A DNA stretch of 40,367 nucleotides from Ruminococcus sp. (GTDB lineage: Bacteria; Bacillota; Clostridia; Oscillospirales; Acutalibacteraceae), in NCBI GenBank assembly GCA_017403985.1, contig JAFRDE010000011.1, positions 1 to 40,367 on the forward strand, in the 5' to 3' direction. Position 1 is the first letter of the stretch. The number at the start of each line of letters is the position of its first letter. The translations under genes and the position numbers were made by a program. This document shows positions 34,044-40,367 of this stretch, piece by piece. Below the pieces are notes generated by a model, which did not search any database, was not told the DNA's origin, and saw only the letters and a list, made by a program, of their open reading frames with translations.

Positions 34044-34171
34044 GCGCCGAGGTCCGGAGCCCTCGGATAACGACTGGCGAGCCTGTGCCTGAAGAAGTGA
34101 CCGCAGGTCACGGAAACAGGCAAGCGAGTGGGAGTTATACGAGGAGAAGCGGAGGACAACGAGGCGTGACA
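34044..34171 (+). ncRNA. Conserved structured element, copy 2 (unidentified)
   Basis: This 128-nt segment starts seven bases after the rpoA stop and matches copy 1 at 18695-18823 in both end blocks. CCGAGG pairs with CCTCGG near the 5' end (copy 1 has CTGAGG, a C-G to U-G change) and ATAAC with GTTAT. The divergent middle keeps the same fold: GCCTGT/ACAGGC outer stem and GTGACC-GCA-GGTCAC inner hairpin. The rest of the spacer to rplQ (34172-34236) is A-T rich and carries the rplQ ribosome site. No ORF is embedded. Confidence 0.7.
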
Positions 34172-34236
34172 CACCTGATATTTACTATTAACTTTATAGA
34201 TATCTGTAAAGAAAGACCCGAAAGGAGTGAAACATA

Positions 34237-34578
34237 ATGCCGGGTACCAGAAAACTGGGCAGAGCTACCGACGCGCGTCTTGCGATGCTGAGAGCTCTCG
34301 TGACCTTCCTGCTCGAAAACGGCAAGATCGAGACCACGCTTTCCCGTGCGAAAGAAACCGCTTCCATGGCGGAAAAGATGATTACCATCGCGAAGAAAGA
34401 CACCCTCGCGAACAAGAGACAGGTCATGGCGTTCATCACCAAAGAGGACGTTGCGACCAAGCTGTTCAAGGAGATCGCTCCCAAGTATGCGGACCGCAAC
34501 GGCGGCTATACCCGCATCACCAAGATCGGACCCCGCCGCGGCGACGCAGCGGAGATGGCGATCATCGAGCTTGTCTGA
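34237..34578 (+). CDS. rplQ: 50S ribosomal protein L17
   Basis: L17 sits by the tunnel exit. The 113-residue protein has the start [20 protein letters not shown] and the [29 protein letters not shown] end that marks the bacterial short form. AAAGGAG precedes the ATG. It is the last gene of the ribosomal run and is followed 24 bases later by a terminator. Confidence 0.98.
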   Translation: MPGTRKLGRATDARLAMLRALVTFLLENGKIETTLSRAKETASMAEKMITIAKKDTLANKRQVMAFITKEDVATKLFKEIAPKYADRNGGYTRITKIGPRRGDAAEMAIIELV

Positions 34579-34602
34579 TTGATTAAATAATCGTAAGAAT
34601 TT

Positions 34603-34632
34603 GCCTCACCTTTCGGTGGGGCTTTTCTTTTT
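34603..34632 (+). terminator. Intrinsic terminator of the ribosomal operon
   Basis: GCCTCACC (34603-34610) pairs with GGTGGGGC (34615-34622) over a TTTC loop, followed by TTTTCTTTTT. This closes the transcript after rplQ. Confidence 0.92.
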
Positions 34633-34655
34633 GTTCATAAAATGTACTTTATTTT

Positions 34656-34687
34656 TTGACGATATATGGTATAATAGGGTATATAAT
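34656..34687 (+). promoter_or_regulatory. Promoter region before the cyclase-family gene
   Basis: An extended -10 (TGG TATAAT, 34667-34675) is present. Alternatively TTGACG (34656-34661) pairs with TATATA (34680-34685) at 18 bases. Being just behind a terminator supports promoter activity; which box pair is used cannot be decided. Confidence 0.5.
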
Positions 34688-34698
34688 GGAGCAATATG

Positions 34699-34790
34699 TA
34701 GTTTTAGTTTCGAGTTTTTAGTTCTTAGTTTTTAGTTTCGAGTTCTGTTTATTTGCCAACTATCAATTGCCCACTGCTCACTGCCAACCG
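34699..34790. repeat. Degenerate heptamer-type repeat
   Basis: Units of the TTAGTTT/TTTAGTT kind are repeated from 34699 to 34746, then CCACTGCTCACTGCC near 34771. These resemble the arrays of family A without a palindromic core. They lie between the putative promoter and the cyclase gene. Confidence 0.55.
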
Positions 34791-34807
34791 AAACAGGAGG
34801 TTCAACT

Positions 34808-35398
34808 ATGCTGCTGTACGATATTTCACGCGAAGTTTTTTCGGCGCCGGTCTATGACGGCGATCCGAAGCCGGAATTAAAAATGCTCAGTACCATCGGC
34901 GATGATTCGGTGGTTAACCTGTCCGCTGTCAGTATGTGCACCCATACCGGCACCCATATCGACGCGCCCCTGCACTTCGACGAGGACGGCGCCGATATCG
35001 CATCCATGCGCCTGTCGCATTTCTGCGGCAAGTGTACGGTGGTCACGATCGACGGTATCCTGACCGGCGAGGACATGGAGCGCCTGCTCCCGCTGTGTCA
35101 GAAGCGCCTGATCCTCCACGGCTCCGGAAAGGCGTACCTCAGCGTATCTGCCGCGCGTGTGATCGCGGATAATAAGCTTTTGCTTGTCGGCACCGACGCG
35201 TTGTCGATCGCCACGCCCTATGATGAGCTGATGCCCCATCTGGAGCTCGCGCGGGCGGGTGTAGCGGTGCTCGAGGGACTGTACCTTGAGGGCATCGAGG
35301 ACGGCGATTACAAGCTCGCCGCTTTCCCGCTGAAGATGAAAGGCTGCGAAGCGTCCCCCTGCCGCGCGATCCTGATGCGTGAGCCGAAGGGCTATTGA
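34808..35398 (+). CDS. Cyclase-family (kynurenine formamidase-like) metal-dependent hydrolase
   Basis: The 196-residue protein belongs to the cyclase/KynB-like family by its metal-binding motif HTGTHIDAPLHF (His46, His50, Asp52, His56) and the C-terminal GCEASPCRAILM segment. Known members hydrolyse N-formylkynurenine or related amides and imides, using zinc or manganese. No kynurenine pathway gene is nearby, so the substrate is unknown. ACAGGAGG lies upstream of the ATG. It appears monocistronic between a terminator/promoter pair and a repeat. Fold assignment is sound; substrate is open. Confidence 0.8.
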   Translation: MLLYDISREVFSAPVYDGDPKPELKMLSTIGDDSVVNLSAVSMCTHTGTHIDAPLHFDEDGADIASMRLSHFCGKCTVVTIDGILTGEDMERLLPLCQKRLILHGSGKAYLSVSAARVIADNKLLLVGTDALSIATPYDELMPHLELARAGVAVLEGLYLEGIEDGDYKLAAFPLKMKGCEASPCRAILMREPKGY

Positions 35399-35403
35399 TG
35401 TAT

Positions 35404-35510
35404 AATAGTGAACAGTGACCAGTGGTTAGTTGTTATTCAGATGGTCGCATCGCTCCGATGATAAATCGGTTGCGGGCAGAGCCCGCCGAATCACTAACCA
35501 CTAACCGCTC
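35404..35510. repeat. Family A type repeat with inverted arrays and hairpin core
   Basis: AGTGAACAGTGACCAGTGGT and TAGT units on the left (35407-35430) face ACTAACCACTAACCGCT (35493-35509) on the right in inverted orientation. The core is GCGGGCAGAGCCCGC (35472-35486), close to the family A palindrome. It fills the gap to the lipoprotein gene. Confidence 0.75.
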
Positions 35511-35524
35511 AAAAAGAGGTTGTT

Positions 35525-37651
35525 ATGAAAAAACTGATTGCTTTATTGATTGTGATACTTTTGATACTGAGCCTATGCTTTTCCCTTTCCGGCTGCGATC
35601 AGCCGACGGTCATCGTGCGCTCCGAGCTGATGATCAGCGACGGCTTTTCCGGTACGCGCACCGTCACGGCAGTCTATCCGCTGTCGGCGGATATCGACGC
35701 CGTCAAGGACACGCTCCTTGCCGATTCGCCTACAGACGAGATCGACGGTGCGGATTTTACCTATGTCGGCGTGGAGGAGGACGGCTACCACTTCCAATTA
35801 CTCCTGCATTTCGGCAACAAGACGCAGTATGAGAAGATCATCGCCGCCCTGATCAACCGCTCCACCGGCGTTTTCCTATCGCGGAAGAACACCTTTCTTA
35901 CCCACGGCACCCGAATGGAAGAGGACTTCGACGTCAGCGAGCTGATCCCCTGGGTTATCAACGATACCGCTTCTTCGGACGCGCTGAAGAATCTGAAATT
36001 CGCTTTTGATACCAACACCGTGCGAATCGGCTCCGATACCTTCGATACCGCCTCCACTGTCAGCATCAACGACTGCACCGGCAGTCCGATCAATTCTATC
36101 TCCCTTAAAACGACCAACGATAAGGCGGATACCTACACCCGAACCTTTGCCTTTTCCATCCCCAACGATACCTATACTGCGGATAAGGACGCCATCGAGC
36201 AGTATTTCATGACCAACACCCTCCCTGACGCCCGTTACGCGGGCTGGACGCAGGAAGGCTCCAATATGGTCTATACCGTCATCTATGAGCAGCTCGACCT
36301 CGAAAAGATGACCGATGTCACTTCAGCCCTGCTCGACACCGACAGCGTTTCGATCACCTACGGCGATGTTGATAACGCCTCGACGCCTCTCTCGGAGGGA
36401 CTTGCCTTTGAGGAAAACCTCGATACCTTCTCCTTTATCGGACCTGATAACGGCTACACTCCTTTGTATTATTCCTATTCGCTCCCGCTGAACACCACCT
36501 ACGGCGACGGTTCCGTTTTTGAGGGCGGCCGCTGGGTAAGCGCGGGCGAGTGGAAGGATGACTTATATAACGTAACACTCGACTCCGGTTCCGCCAGACT
36601 GCGCATACCCGACGGCATCCAGTACAGCGTCACCGGTATTGAGTTTTCGCTGGCGAGTCTCGGCGAATCACGCTTCCGCCGTTCGACTGATTTTCTCTAT
36701 GCCAAAAGCGACCGAAGCGCCGCCGATTATGCCCAAAGCTATTTTGCCGGCAGGAATGTGGAAAGCGAGATCAGCGAAACGGATGACAGCCTTGTCTGCC
36801 GCGTCGTCTTTGAAGGTACGACCGACGAGATCACGGCCCAACTCGTTCATGTCTTCGGCAGCGGCAACTTCATGGCGTATGAACAGCACAAGGGGACTTT
36901 CGACCTGAGCGTCAAGACCGAGTTCACCGATTATGTCAACCTCGGCTATATGCTGAACGCCGACAACGCCGCCGTGCCGATGAACTATACCGTCAGCTCC
37001 GAGGGCGGCGAAAATATCGTCTCCGTCTCCGTGGACGGCAGCGAGACCGCATACACCGATCACAGCCGCGGCACCATGCCTATGAAGAACGGCTGTGCCG
37101 AGATCCGTTACCACGGCAATATCCCCGTTGTTTCGAGCATCATTATTTATCTCGCATCCGGCGCGGTACTGCTCCTGCTGACCGCCTTCATCGCGATCAA
37201 GCTGATCAAGCCGAAGAAGAAGCGCCGCTATGCCGACCCGCTGAACAATCCCGACGCGGTCTATGAAGCGGAAGAGGAGGCTGTTGAGGAGGAAGCGGCT
37301 CCTGCCGATGCATCCGATACTGCCGCCGCCAATAACCCCCTTGCTCAGACCACTACCTTCAGCATCCTCGAGCTGAACACCCTTGTCCGCAACAAGAAAT
37401 ATGTGGACGAGATCAACAAGGACGTTGAAGAGCGTATGCACGCCCAGAGCATCGAGGAACAGAAGCAGGATATCCGCGCGAAAGAACTGGAGGAAATGAG
37501 CCGCAAGGTCTACGGTCCCGACGCTGAGGCCGGCGAAGCTTCAGAGGAATCCGAAAACGAAACTCCCGAATCGACCGATACCGCGGAAGTGTCCGATACA
37601 CCTGCGGTAACCGATGAACCGTTATCCACTGAGGAAGAATCCGATGATTAA
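35525..37651 (+). CDS. Large putative lipoprotein with C-terminal membrane helix and cytoplasmic tail; function unknown
   Basis: The family is not recognised. The 708-residue protein starts with a signal peptide and lipobox LSGC (Cys24), so it should be lipid-anchored outside the membrane. Residues 25-535 are extracellular with three related modules at about 51-112, 211-270 and 391-446: each has an Asp/Ala-rich helix opening, a strand, and a Thr-x-x-Leu helix. A membrane helix at about 536-560 is followed by a KPKKKRRY stop-transfer and a 145-residue tail with Glu-rich stretches and a likely coiled coil (YVDEINKDVEERMHAQSIEE). The ribosome site is AGAGG. The 3' end overlaps the HAD gene by eight bases, so the two are probably co-translated. 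Confidence 0.8.
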   Translation: MKKLIALLIVILLILSLCFSLSGCDQPTVIVRSELMISDGFSGTRTVTAVYPLSADIDAVKDTLLADSPTDEIDGADFTYVGVEEDGYHFQLLLHFGNKTQYEKIIAALINRSTGVFLSRKNTFLTHGTRMEEDFDVSELIPWVINDTASSDALKNLKFAFDTNTVRIGSDTFDTASTVSINDCTGSPINSISLKTTNDKADTYTRTFAFSIPNDTYTADKDAIEQYFMTNTLPDARYAGWTQEGSNMVYTVIYEQLDLEKMTDVTSALLDTDSVSITYGDVDNASTPLSEGLAFEENLDTFSFIGPDNGYTPLYYSYSLPLNTTYGDGSVFEGGRWVSAGEWKDDLYNVTLDSGSARLRIPDGIQYSVTGIEFSLASLGESRFRRSTDFLYAKSDRSAADYAQSYFAGRNVESEISETDDSLVCRVVFEGTTDEITAQLVHVFGSGNFMAYEQHKGTFDLSVKTEFTDYVNLGYMLNADNAAVPMNYTVSSEGGENIVSVSVDGSETAYTDHSRGTMPMKNGCAEIRYHGNIPVVSSIIIYLASGAVLLLLTAFIAIKLIKPKKKRRYADPLNNPDAVYEAEEEAVEEEAAPADASDTAAANNPLAQTTTFSILELNTLVRNKKYVDEINKDVEERMHAQSIEEQKQDIRAKELEEMSRKVYGPDAEAGEASEESENETPESTDTAEVSDTPAVTDEPLSTEEESDD

Positions 37652-38300
37652 GCTTGTCGTATTCGATCTCGACGGTACGGTTGCCGATACCCTCAAGGAT
37701 TTAGGCACGGCGATGAACGCCGCTTTATCATCCGATAATCTCCCCGGATACCCGATCGAGGATTACCGTCATTTCGTCGGCAACGGGATCGACAATCTCG
37801 TAAAAGTCACGATGGCGCAGGGATATACCCCCGAGGGAGCCGAAAGAGTCAAAGCGGCGTTTTACGCGTACTACGCTGATCACAGCACGGATTATACGAC
37901 CGCCTATGACGGCATGGACGCGCTTTTGCGTCGGCTGTCGGAGGATGGCATCCTGACGGCAGTGATCTCCAATAAACCAGACCGCTTCGTTCCCGGGATC
38001 CTCGCTAAACTGTACCCCGGTTACCGATTCGCCTATGCGTGGGGACAACGGGAGGAATTTCCGCGCAAGCCCTCACCGGAATCGCTTGAGGCACTGATCG
38101 CCCTGTGCGGCTTTGCCAAGAGCGAGGTTCTGTATGTCGGCGACAGCGATGTGGACGTCGTCTTTGCTCATAACGCCGGCGTGAAGGTCTGCGGCGTCAG
38201 CTGGGGCTTCCGCGGCGCGGAGGAATTGAAAAAGTCCGGCGCAGATACGATTGTTAATTCTGCAGAAGAATTATATAACAAGATAACAGAGAACAGATAA
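37644..38300 (+). CDS. HAD-superfamily hydrolase, phosphoglycolate phosphatase-like
   Basis: The 218-residue protein carries the HAD motifs: FDLDGTVADT with nucleophile Asp8 and acid/base Asp10, VISNKPD (motif II) and YVGDSDVDV (motif IV), with a Lys in RKPSPE (motif III). The cap region (residues about 15-80) is the C1 helical type seen in Gph and pyrophosphatases. Substrate may be phosphoglycolate or another small phosphomonoester. ATG 37644 is chosen over 37614 because of GAGGAAG upstream and the conserved start. It overlaps the lipoprotein gene and is followed by a terminator. Confidence 0.88.
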   Translation: MIKLVVFDLDGTVADTLKDLGTAMNAALSSDNLPGYPIEDYRHFVGNGIDNLVKVTMAQGYTPEGAERVKAAFYAYYADHSTDYTTAYDGMDALLRRLSEDGILTAVISNKPDRFVPGILAKLYPGYRFAYAWGQREEFPRKPSPESLEALIALCGFAKSEVLYVGDSDVDVVFAHNAGVKVCGVSWGFRGAEELKKSGADTIVNSAEELYNKITENR

Positions 38301-38304
38301 AAGC

Positions 38305-38330
38305 CTTCCCCTCCGAGGGGAAGCCTTTTT
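38305..38330 (+). terminator. Intrinsic terminator after the HAD phosphatase gene
   Basis: CTTCCCC (38305-38311) pairs with GGGGAAG (38317-38323), followed by CCTTTTT. The upstream A-rich stretch suggests it could also work in the other direction. Confidence 0.85.
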
Positions 38331-38356
38331 ATCAAGGTTTTCAGCAGAGGCTATTC

Positions 38357-38989
38357 ATGAACAAACGCAATTATCAAAAAGAAATGGACGCCCTGATCGA
38401 GCGCAATACCCGTGAGGGCAAGCACCCTACGCTGCTCCTGCACGTATGCTGCGCTGTCTGCGCGAGCTATGTGCTCGAGTACCTGTACCGCCATTTCGAT
38501 ATCACGGTCGCCTACTACAACCCCAACATCACCGAAGAAAGCGAGTACCGCTACCGTTACAGCGAACTCAAACGCTATGTCGACGAGGCGGGATTGAGCA
38601 AATATATCCGCTTTGCCGAGGTCGAATACCGTCCCGACGACTTTTTTGAAGCTGTCAGAGGCAGGGAAGCAGACCGCGAGGGCGGCGCGCGGTGCGCGAT
38701 CTGCTTCGATCAGCGTCTTCGCTATACCGCACAGCTGTGCAAAGCCGGCGGTTACGATTATTTCGCCACCACCCTGACCATCAGCCCCTTAAAGAACGCC
38801 GAGCTGCTCAACACGATCGGCGAGCGGATAGGGGAGGAGCTTGGCGTGAACTATCTCTGCTCCGATTTCAAGAAAAAAGAAGGCTACAAGCGCTCGATCG
38901 AGCTGAGCCGTCAGTATGACCTCTACCGCCAGAACTATTGCGGCTGTGTCTTTTCCAAGCGCGAGGCGCAGGAAAGGGCTTCTGAATAA
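38357..38989 (+). CDS. queH: Epoxyqueuosine reductase QueH
   Basis: QueH reduces epoxyqueuosine to queuosine in tRNA, a non-orthologous replacement of QueG common in Firmicutes. The 210-residue protein has the N-terminal cysteine motif CCAVCASY (Cys31, Cys32, Cys35), the conserved YYNPNI and CAICFDQRL segments and the C-terminal YCGCVFS pair (Cys195, Cys197), which fits the family's cluster-binding pattern. The family was formerly DUF208. The ribosome site is AGAGG. No other queuosine gene is in the window. Confidence 0.92.
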   Translation: MNKRNYQKEMDALIERNTREGKHPTLLLHVCCAVCASYVLEYLYRHFDITVAYYNPNITEESEYRYRYSELKRYVDEAGLSKYIRFAEVEYRPDDFFEAVRGREADREGGARCAICFDQRLRYTAQLCKAGGYDYFATTLTISPLKNAELLNTIGERIGEELGVNYLCSDFKKKEGYKRSIELSRQYDLYRQNYCGCVFSKREAQERASE

Positions 38990-39185
38990 TCGATGTATCA
39001 TGATCGTTTATCGATCATCCTTATTTATCGCCCTGCCGTTTCGTTTGCTTTCGACGCTCATCACTATCGTATCGGCATGGATCAAAAAGCGATTTTTCCG
39101 ATAGCAGGGGATAGGCGCAATAGCCTTATACATTATATATGCTGTTTTTCTTTTTGTGAAAGGCACCTAAATTTATTGATATCTA

Positions 39186-39214
39186 TTGTAATTCGCCGTT
39201 TTTTCGTGTAATAT
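39186..39214 (+). promoter_or_regulatory. Possible promoter for the acyltransferase-like gene
   Basis: TTGTAA (39186-39191) and TAATAT (39209-39214) are 17 bases apart in an A-T-rich stretch. The match is moderate. The rest of 38990-39232 contains only the TGATCG...CGATCA hairpin at 39001-39017 and no convincing gene. Confidence 0.4.
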
Positions 39215-39232
39215 TATCATGAAGCAAGTTAA

Positions 39233-39284
39233 GAAGGCTCCTTTTGGGAAAAGGAGCTGTCGCCCTTTGGCGACTGAGGAATTG
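39233..39284. repeat. Family D repeat with outer inverted arms
   Basis: GGCTCCTTTTGGGAAAAGGAGC and GTCGCCCTTTGGCGAC form two hairpins, in inverted orientation relative to the copy at 11523-11576. Outer arms CAAGTTAA (39225) and TTAACTT (39318) are inverted, and GTATCAATTGACTGAGCGC...GAGATAC lies between. The 38990-39351 gap otherwise holds no gene. Confidence 0.7.
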
Positions 39285-39351
39285 TATCAATTGACTGAGC
39301 GCAGCGAGATACATTATTTAACTTATCGATATTGAAACAGAGGTTATGGCT

Positions 39352-40194
39352 ATGGGCAGACCCGACGGAAAAAGACTGAAAAATTTAGGCGTAGAGTATC
39401 TGGTAGGCGCTCACGTGATGGCGGAGCGCACCGACGCGATGAATATGATCACCATCGACCTCCCCGAAGCGCCGATGAAAGAGTACCTAAATAAGAAGCG
39501 CAAGGAGGGCAAGCGCTATTCGCACCTGACGCTGATCCTGACGGCGATGGTACACGCCTTTGCCGAGTACCCCCAGCTCAACCGCTTTGTGGTCAATAAG
39601 CGCATCTACGCGCGCAACGAGATCTCCGTCGGCATGGTCGTACTCAAGGGCGGCAAGATCGACGGCGCCTCTACTGTCAGTAAGATGAAGTTCCCGCCCG
39701 ACGCCACGCTCGATCAGGTCAACGACATCATCGACAGCTATATCAAGACCAACCGCAGCGACGACCAGGTCAACTCGACCGATAAGCTTGCGAACTTTTT
39801 GTGCTCCGTGCCGGGACTTTTGCGCGTTGCAGCGAATTTTGTCAAGTGGCTGGATAAGCACAACTGGTGTCCCAAGGCGATCATCGAAGCCAGCCCCTTT
39901 CACTGTTCTATCATGCTGACCGACCTCGCCAGCATCAAAACCAATTCAATCCACCACCATATCTACAACTTCGGCACCGTCTCCATTAGCCTCGCGATGG
40001 GCAACCTCCGCGAGGTCCCCGTCCGCAAGAAGGGCGAGGTCACCTTCGAACGCTGCCTGCCGCTGGGTATCGTTACCGACGACCGCATCGTGTCCGGCAA
40101 TATCCTCGGTCTGGCATTCCGCCGGTTCGAAAAATTTCTGGAGCATCCCGAAGTCCTCGAGCTCCCGCCCGAAAAGATCATCACGGAAGTATAA
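39352..40194 (+). CDS. 2-oxoacid dehydrogenase E2/CAT-fold acyltransferase homologue without the catalytic His
   Basis: The 280-residue protein resembles the C-terminal catalytic domain of lipoate acyltransferases (E2) and chloramphenicol acetyltransferase. It has the HLTLILTAMVHAFAEYPQLN helix region, the SVGMVVLKGGKI segment and a final helix pair. The active-site motif (Asp-His-Arg-Val-Ile-Asp-Gly in E2) reads DDRIVSG, with Asp244 for His and Ser248 for Asp. There is no lipoyl or E1/E3-binding domain. CoA-dependent acyl transfer is therefore doubtful; structural or binding roles are possible. ATG 39352 is preferred to 39346 by the spacing of AGAGG (39339-39343). Confidence 0.78.
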   Translation: MGRPDGKRLKNLGVEYLVGAHVMAERTDAMNMITIDLPEAPMKEYLNKKRKEGKRYSHLTLILTAMVHAFAEYPQLNRFVVNKRIYARNEISVGMVVLKGGKIDGASTVSKMKFPPDATLDQVNDIIDSYIKTNRSDDQVNSTDKLANFLCSVPGLLRVAANFVKWLDKHNWCPKAIIEASPFHCSIMLTDLASIKTNSIHHHIYNFGTVSISLAMGNLREVPVRKKGEVTFERCLPLGIVTDDRIVSGNILGLAFRRFEKFLEHPEVLELPPEKIITEV

Positions 40195-40226
40195 TTCTGT
40201 ACAGTATAGCAAAGGCTGCCTTTCTA

Positions 40227-40367
40227 TGAACTGCCCCGAATTGTACGGACAGCACAAAAGAGCCCCTAAAAGGCAGAATATTAAGATTTAAGCAACATAC
40301 TGACGTCGGTATTCGATCGGCGTCAGTTTTGTTTTTAGTTGAAGACGCTGGTTGTTGTAAAAGTAGA
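40227..40367 (-). mobile_element. IS3-family insertion sequence, end fragment (cut by window edge)
   Basis: The likely terminal repeat begins TGAACTGCCCCGAATTGTAC at 40227, which has the TG...CTGCCCC look of IS3/IS150-group ends. The transposase stop lies 61 bases inside. The element continues past base 40367. Placing the outer end needs the other terminus. Confidence 0.65.
40288..40367 (-). CDS. IS3-family transposase (OrfB), C-terminal end
   Basis: The reverse strand from 40365 down to the TAA at 40288-40290 encodes 25 residues containing YNNQRLQLKTKLTPIEYRRQ, which is the typical end of IS3/IS150 OrfB integrase domains (YNxxRxQxxLxxxxPxxYR). The rest of the gene is outside the window. It is the only feature on the minus strand that can be supported as coding. 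Confidence 0.85.
   Translation of the reverse strand, partial: YFYNNQRLQLKTKLTPIEYRRQYVA

Noticed and set aside
35401-35406. TATAAT as promoter for the lipoprotein gene
   Set aside because: No -35 box is found at 16-18 bases and the sequence is part of a repeat; the distance to the gene is also long.
39000-39104. Possible 34-residue hydrophobic peptide after queH
   Set aside because: It has a hydrophobic centre and basic end like a small membrane peptide, but its first codons lie in a palindrome (TGATCGTTTATCGATCA) and there is no ribosome binding site.

Overview
The window looks like chromosomal DNA from a Gram-positive anaerobe of the Clostridia, most likely an Oscillospiraceae/Ruminococcaceae gut bacterium. 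The grounds are: strong GGAGG ribosome binding sites; the B. subtilis-like S10-spc-alpha ribosomal cluster carrying adk, map, a KOW protein and infA; class 1B PyrD with PyrK; single-chain PurL; a separate PurO-type IMP cyclohydrolase and AICAR transformylase in place of PurH; zinc-binding S14 and L36; QueH; and many short intergenic repeats. The species cannot be named from sequence alone. Every complete gene lies on the + strand; only a transposase fragment at the right edge is on the - strand.

Region 1 (1-6582): UMP synthesis genes carB (3' end), pyrK, pyrD, pyrF, pyrE, pyrB and pyrI, mostly overlapping, followed one base later by an IMP dehydrogenase. Together they supply carbamoyl phosphate, carbamoyl aspartate (allosteric PyrB-PyrI), orotate (PyrDK), OMP and UMP; pyrC is not in view.

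Region 2 (6583-17945): IMP synthesis genes purE, a divergent purF-like gene, purM, purN, purO, an AICAR transformylase, purD and purL, closed by a strong terminator. purB and purC are not in view. The PurF-like protein lacks the glutaminase nucleophile.

Region 3 (17946-34632): a promoter and a roughly 270-nt structured leader with an apparent attenuator, then the full ribosomal cluster rpsJ to rplQ with secY, adk, map, a KOW protein, infA and rpoA, ending in a terminator. This usually compact operon is opened by five insertions of repeated or structured DNA. Two of them (after rpsJ and after rpoA) are copies of one 128-129-nt element with conserved ends and compensatory stem changes, the best candidate here for an undescribed or unrecognised RNA element.

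Region 4 (34633-40367): a cyclase-family metalloenzyme, a large lipoprotein with internal repeats and a cytoplasmic tail, a HAD phosphatase, QueH, an E2-like acyltransferase homologue without its catalytic His, and the end of an IS3-family insertion sequence.

At least four families of short intergenic repeats are interspersed: A, heptamer arrays beside a GC-rich palindrome; B, GTCATTGCGA-ended; C, GTAGGGACG-ended; D, CCTCCCTTT-type hairpins. They account for most of the non-coding space.
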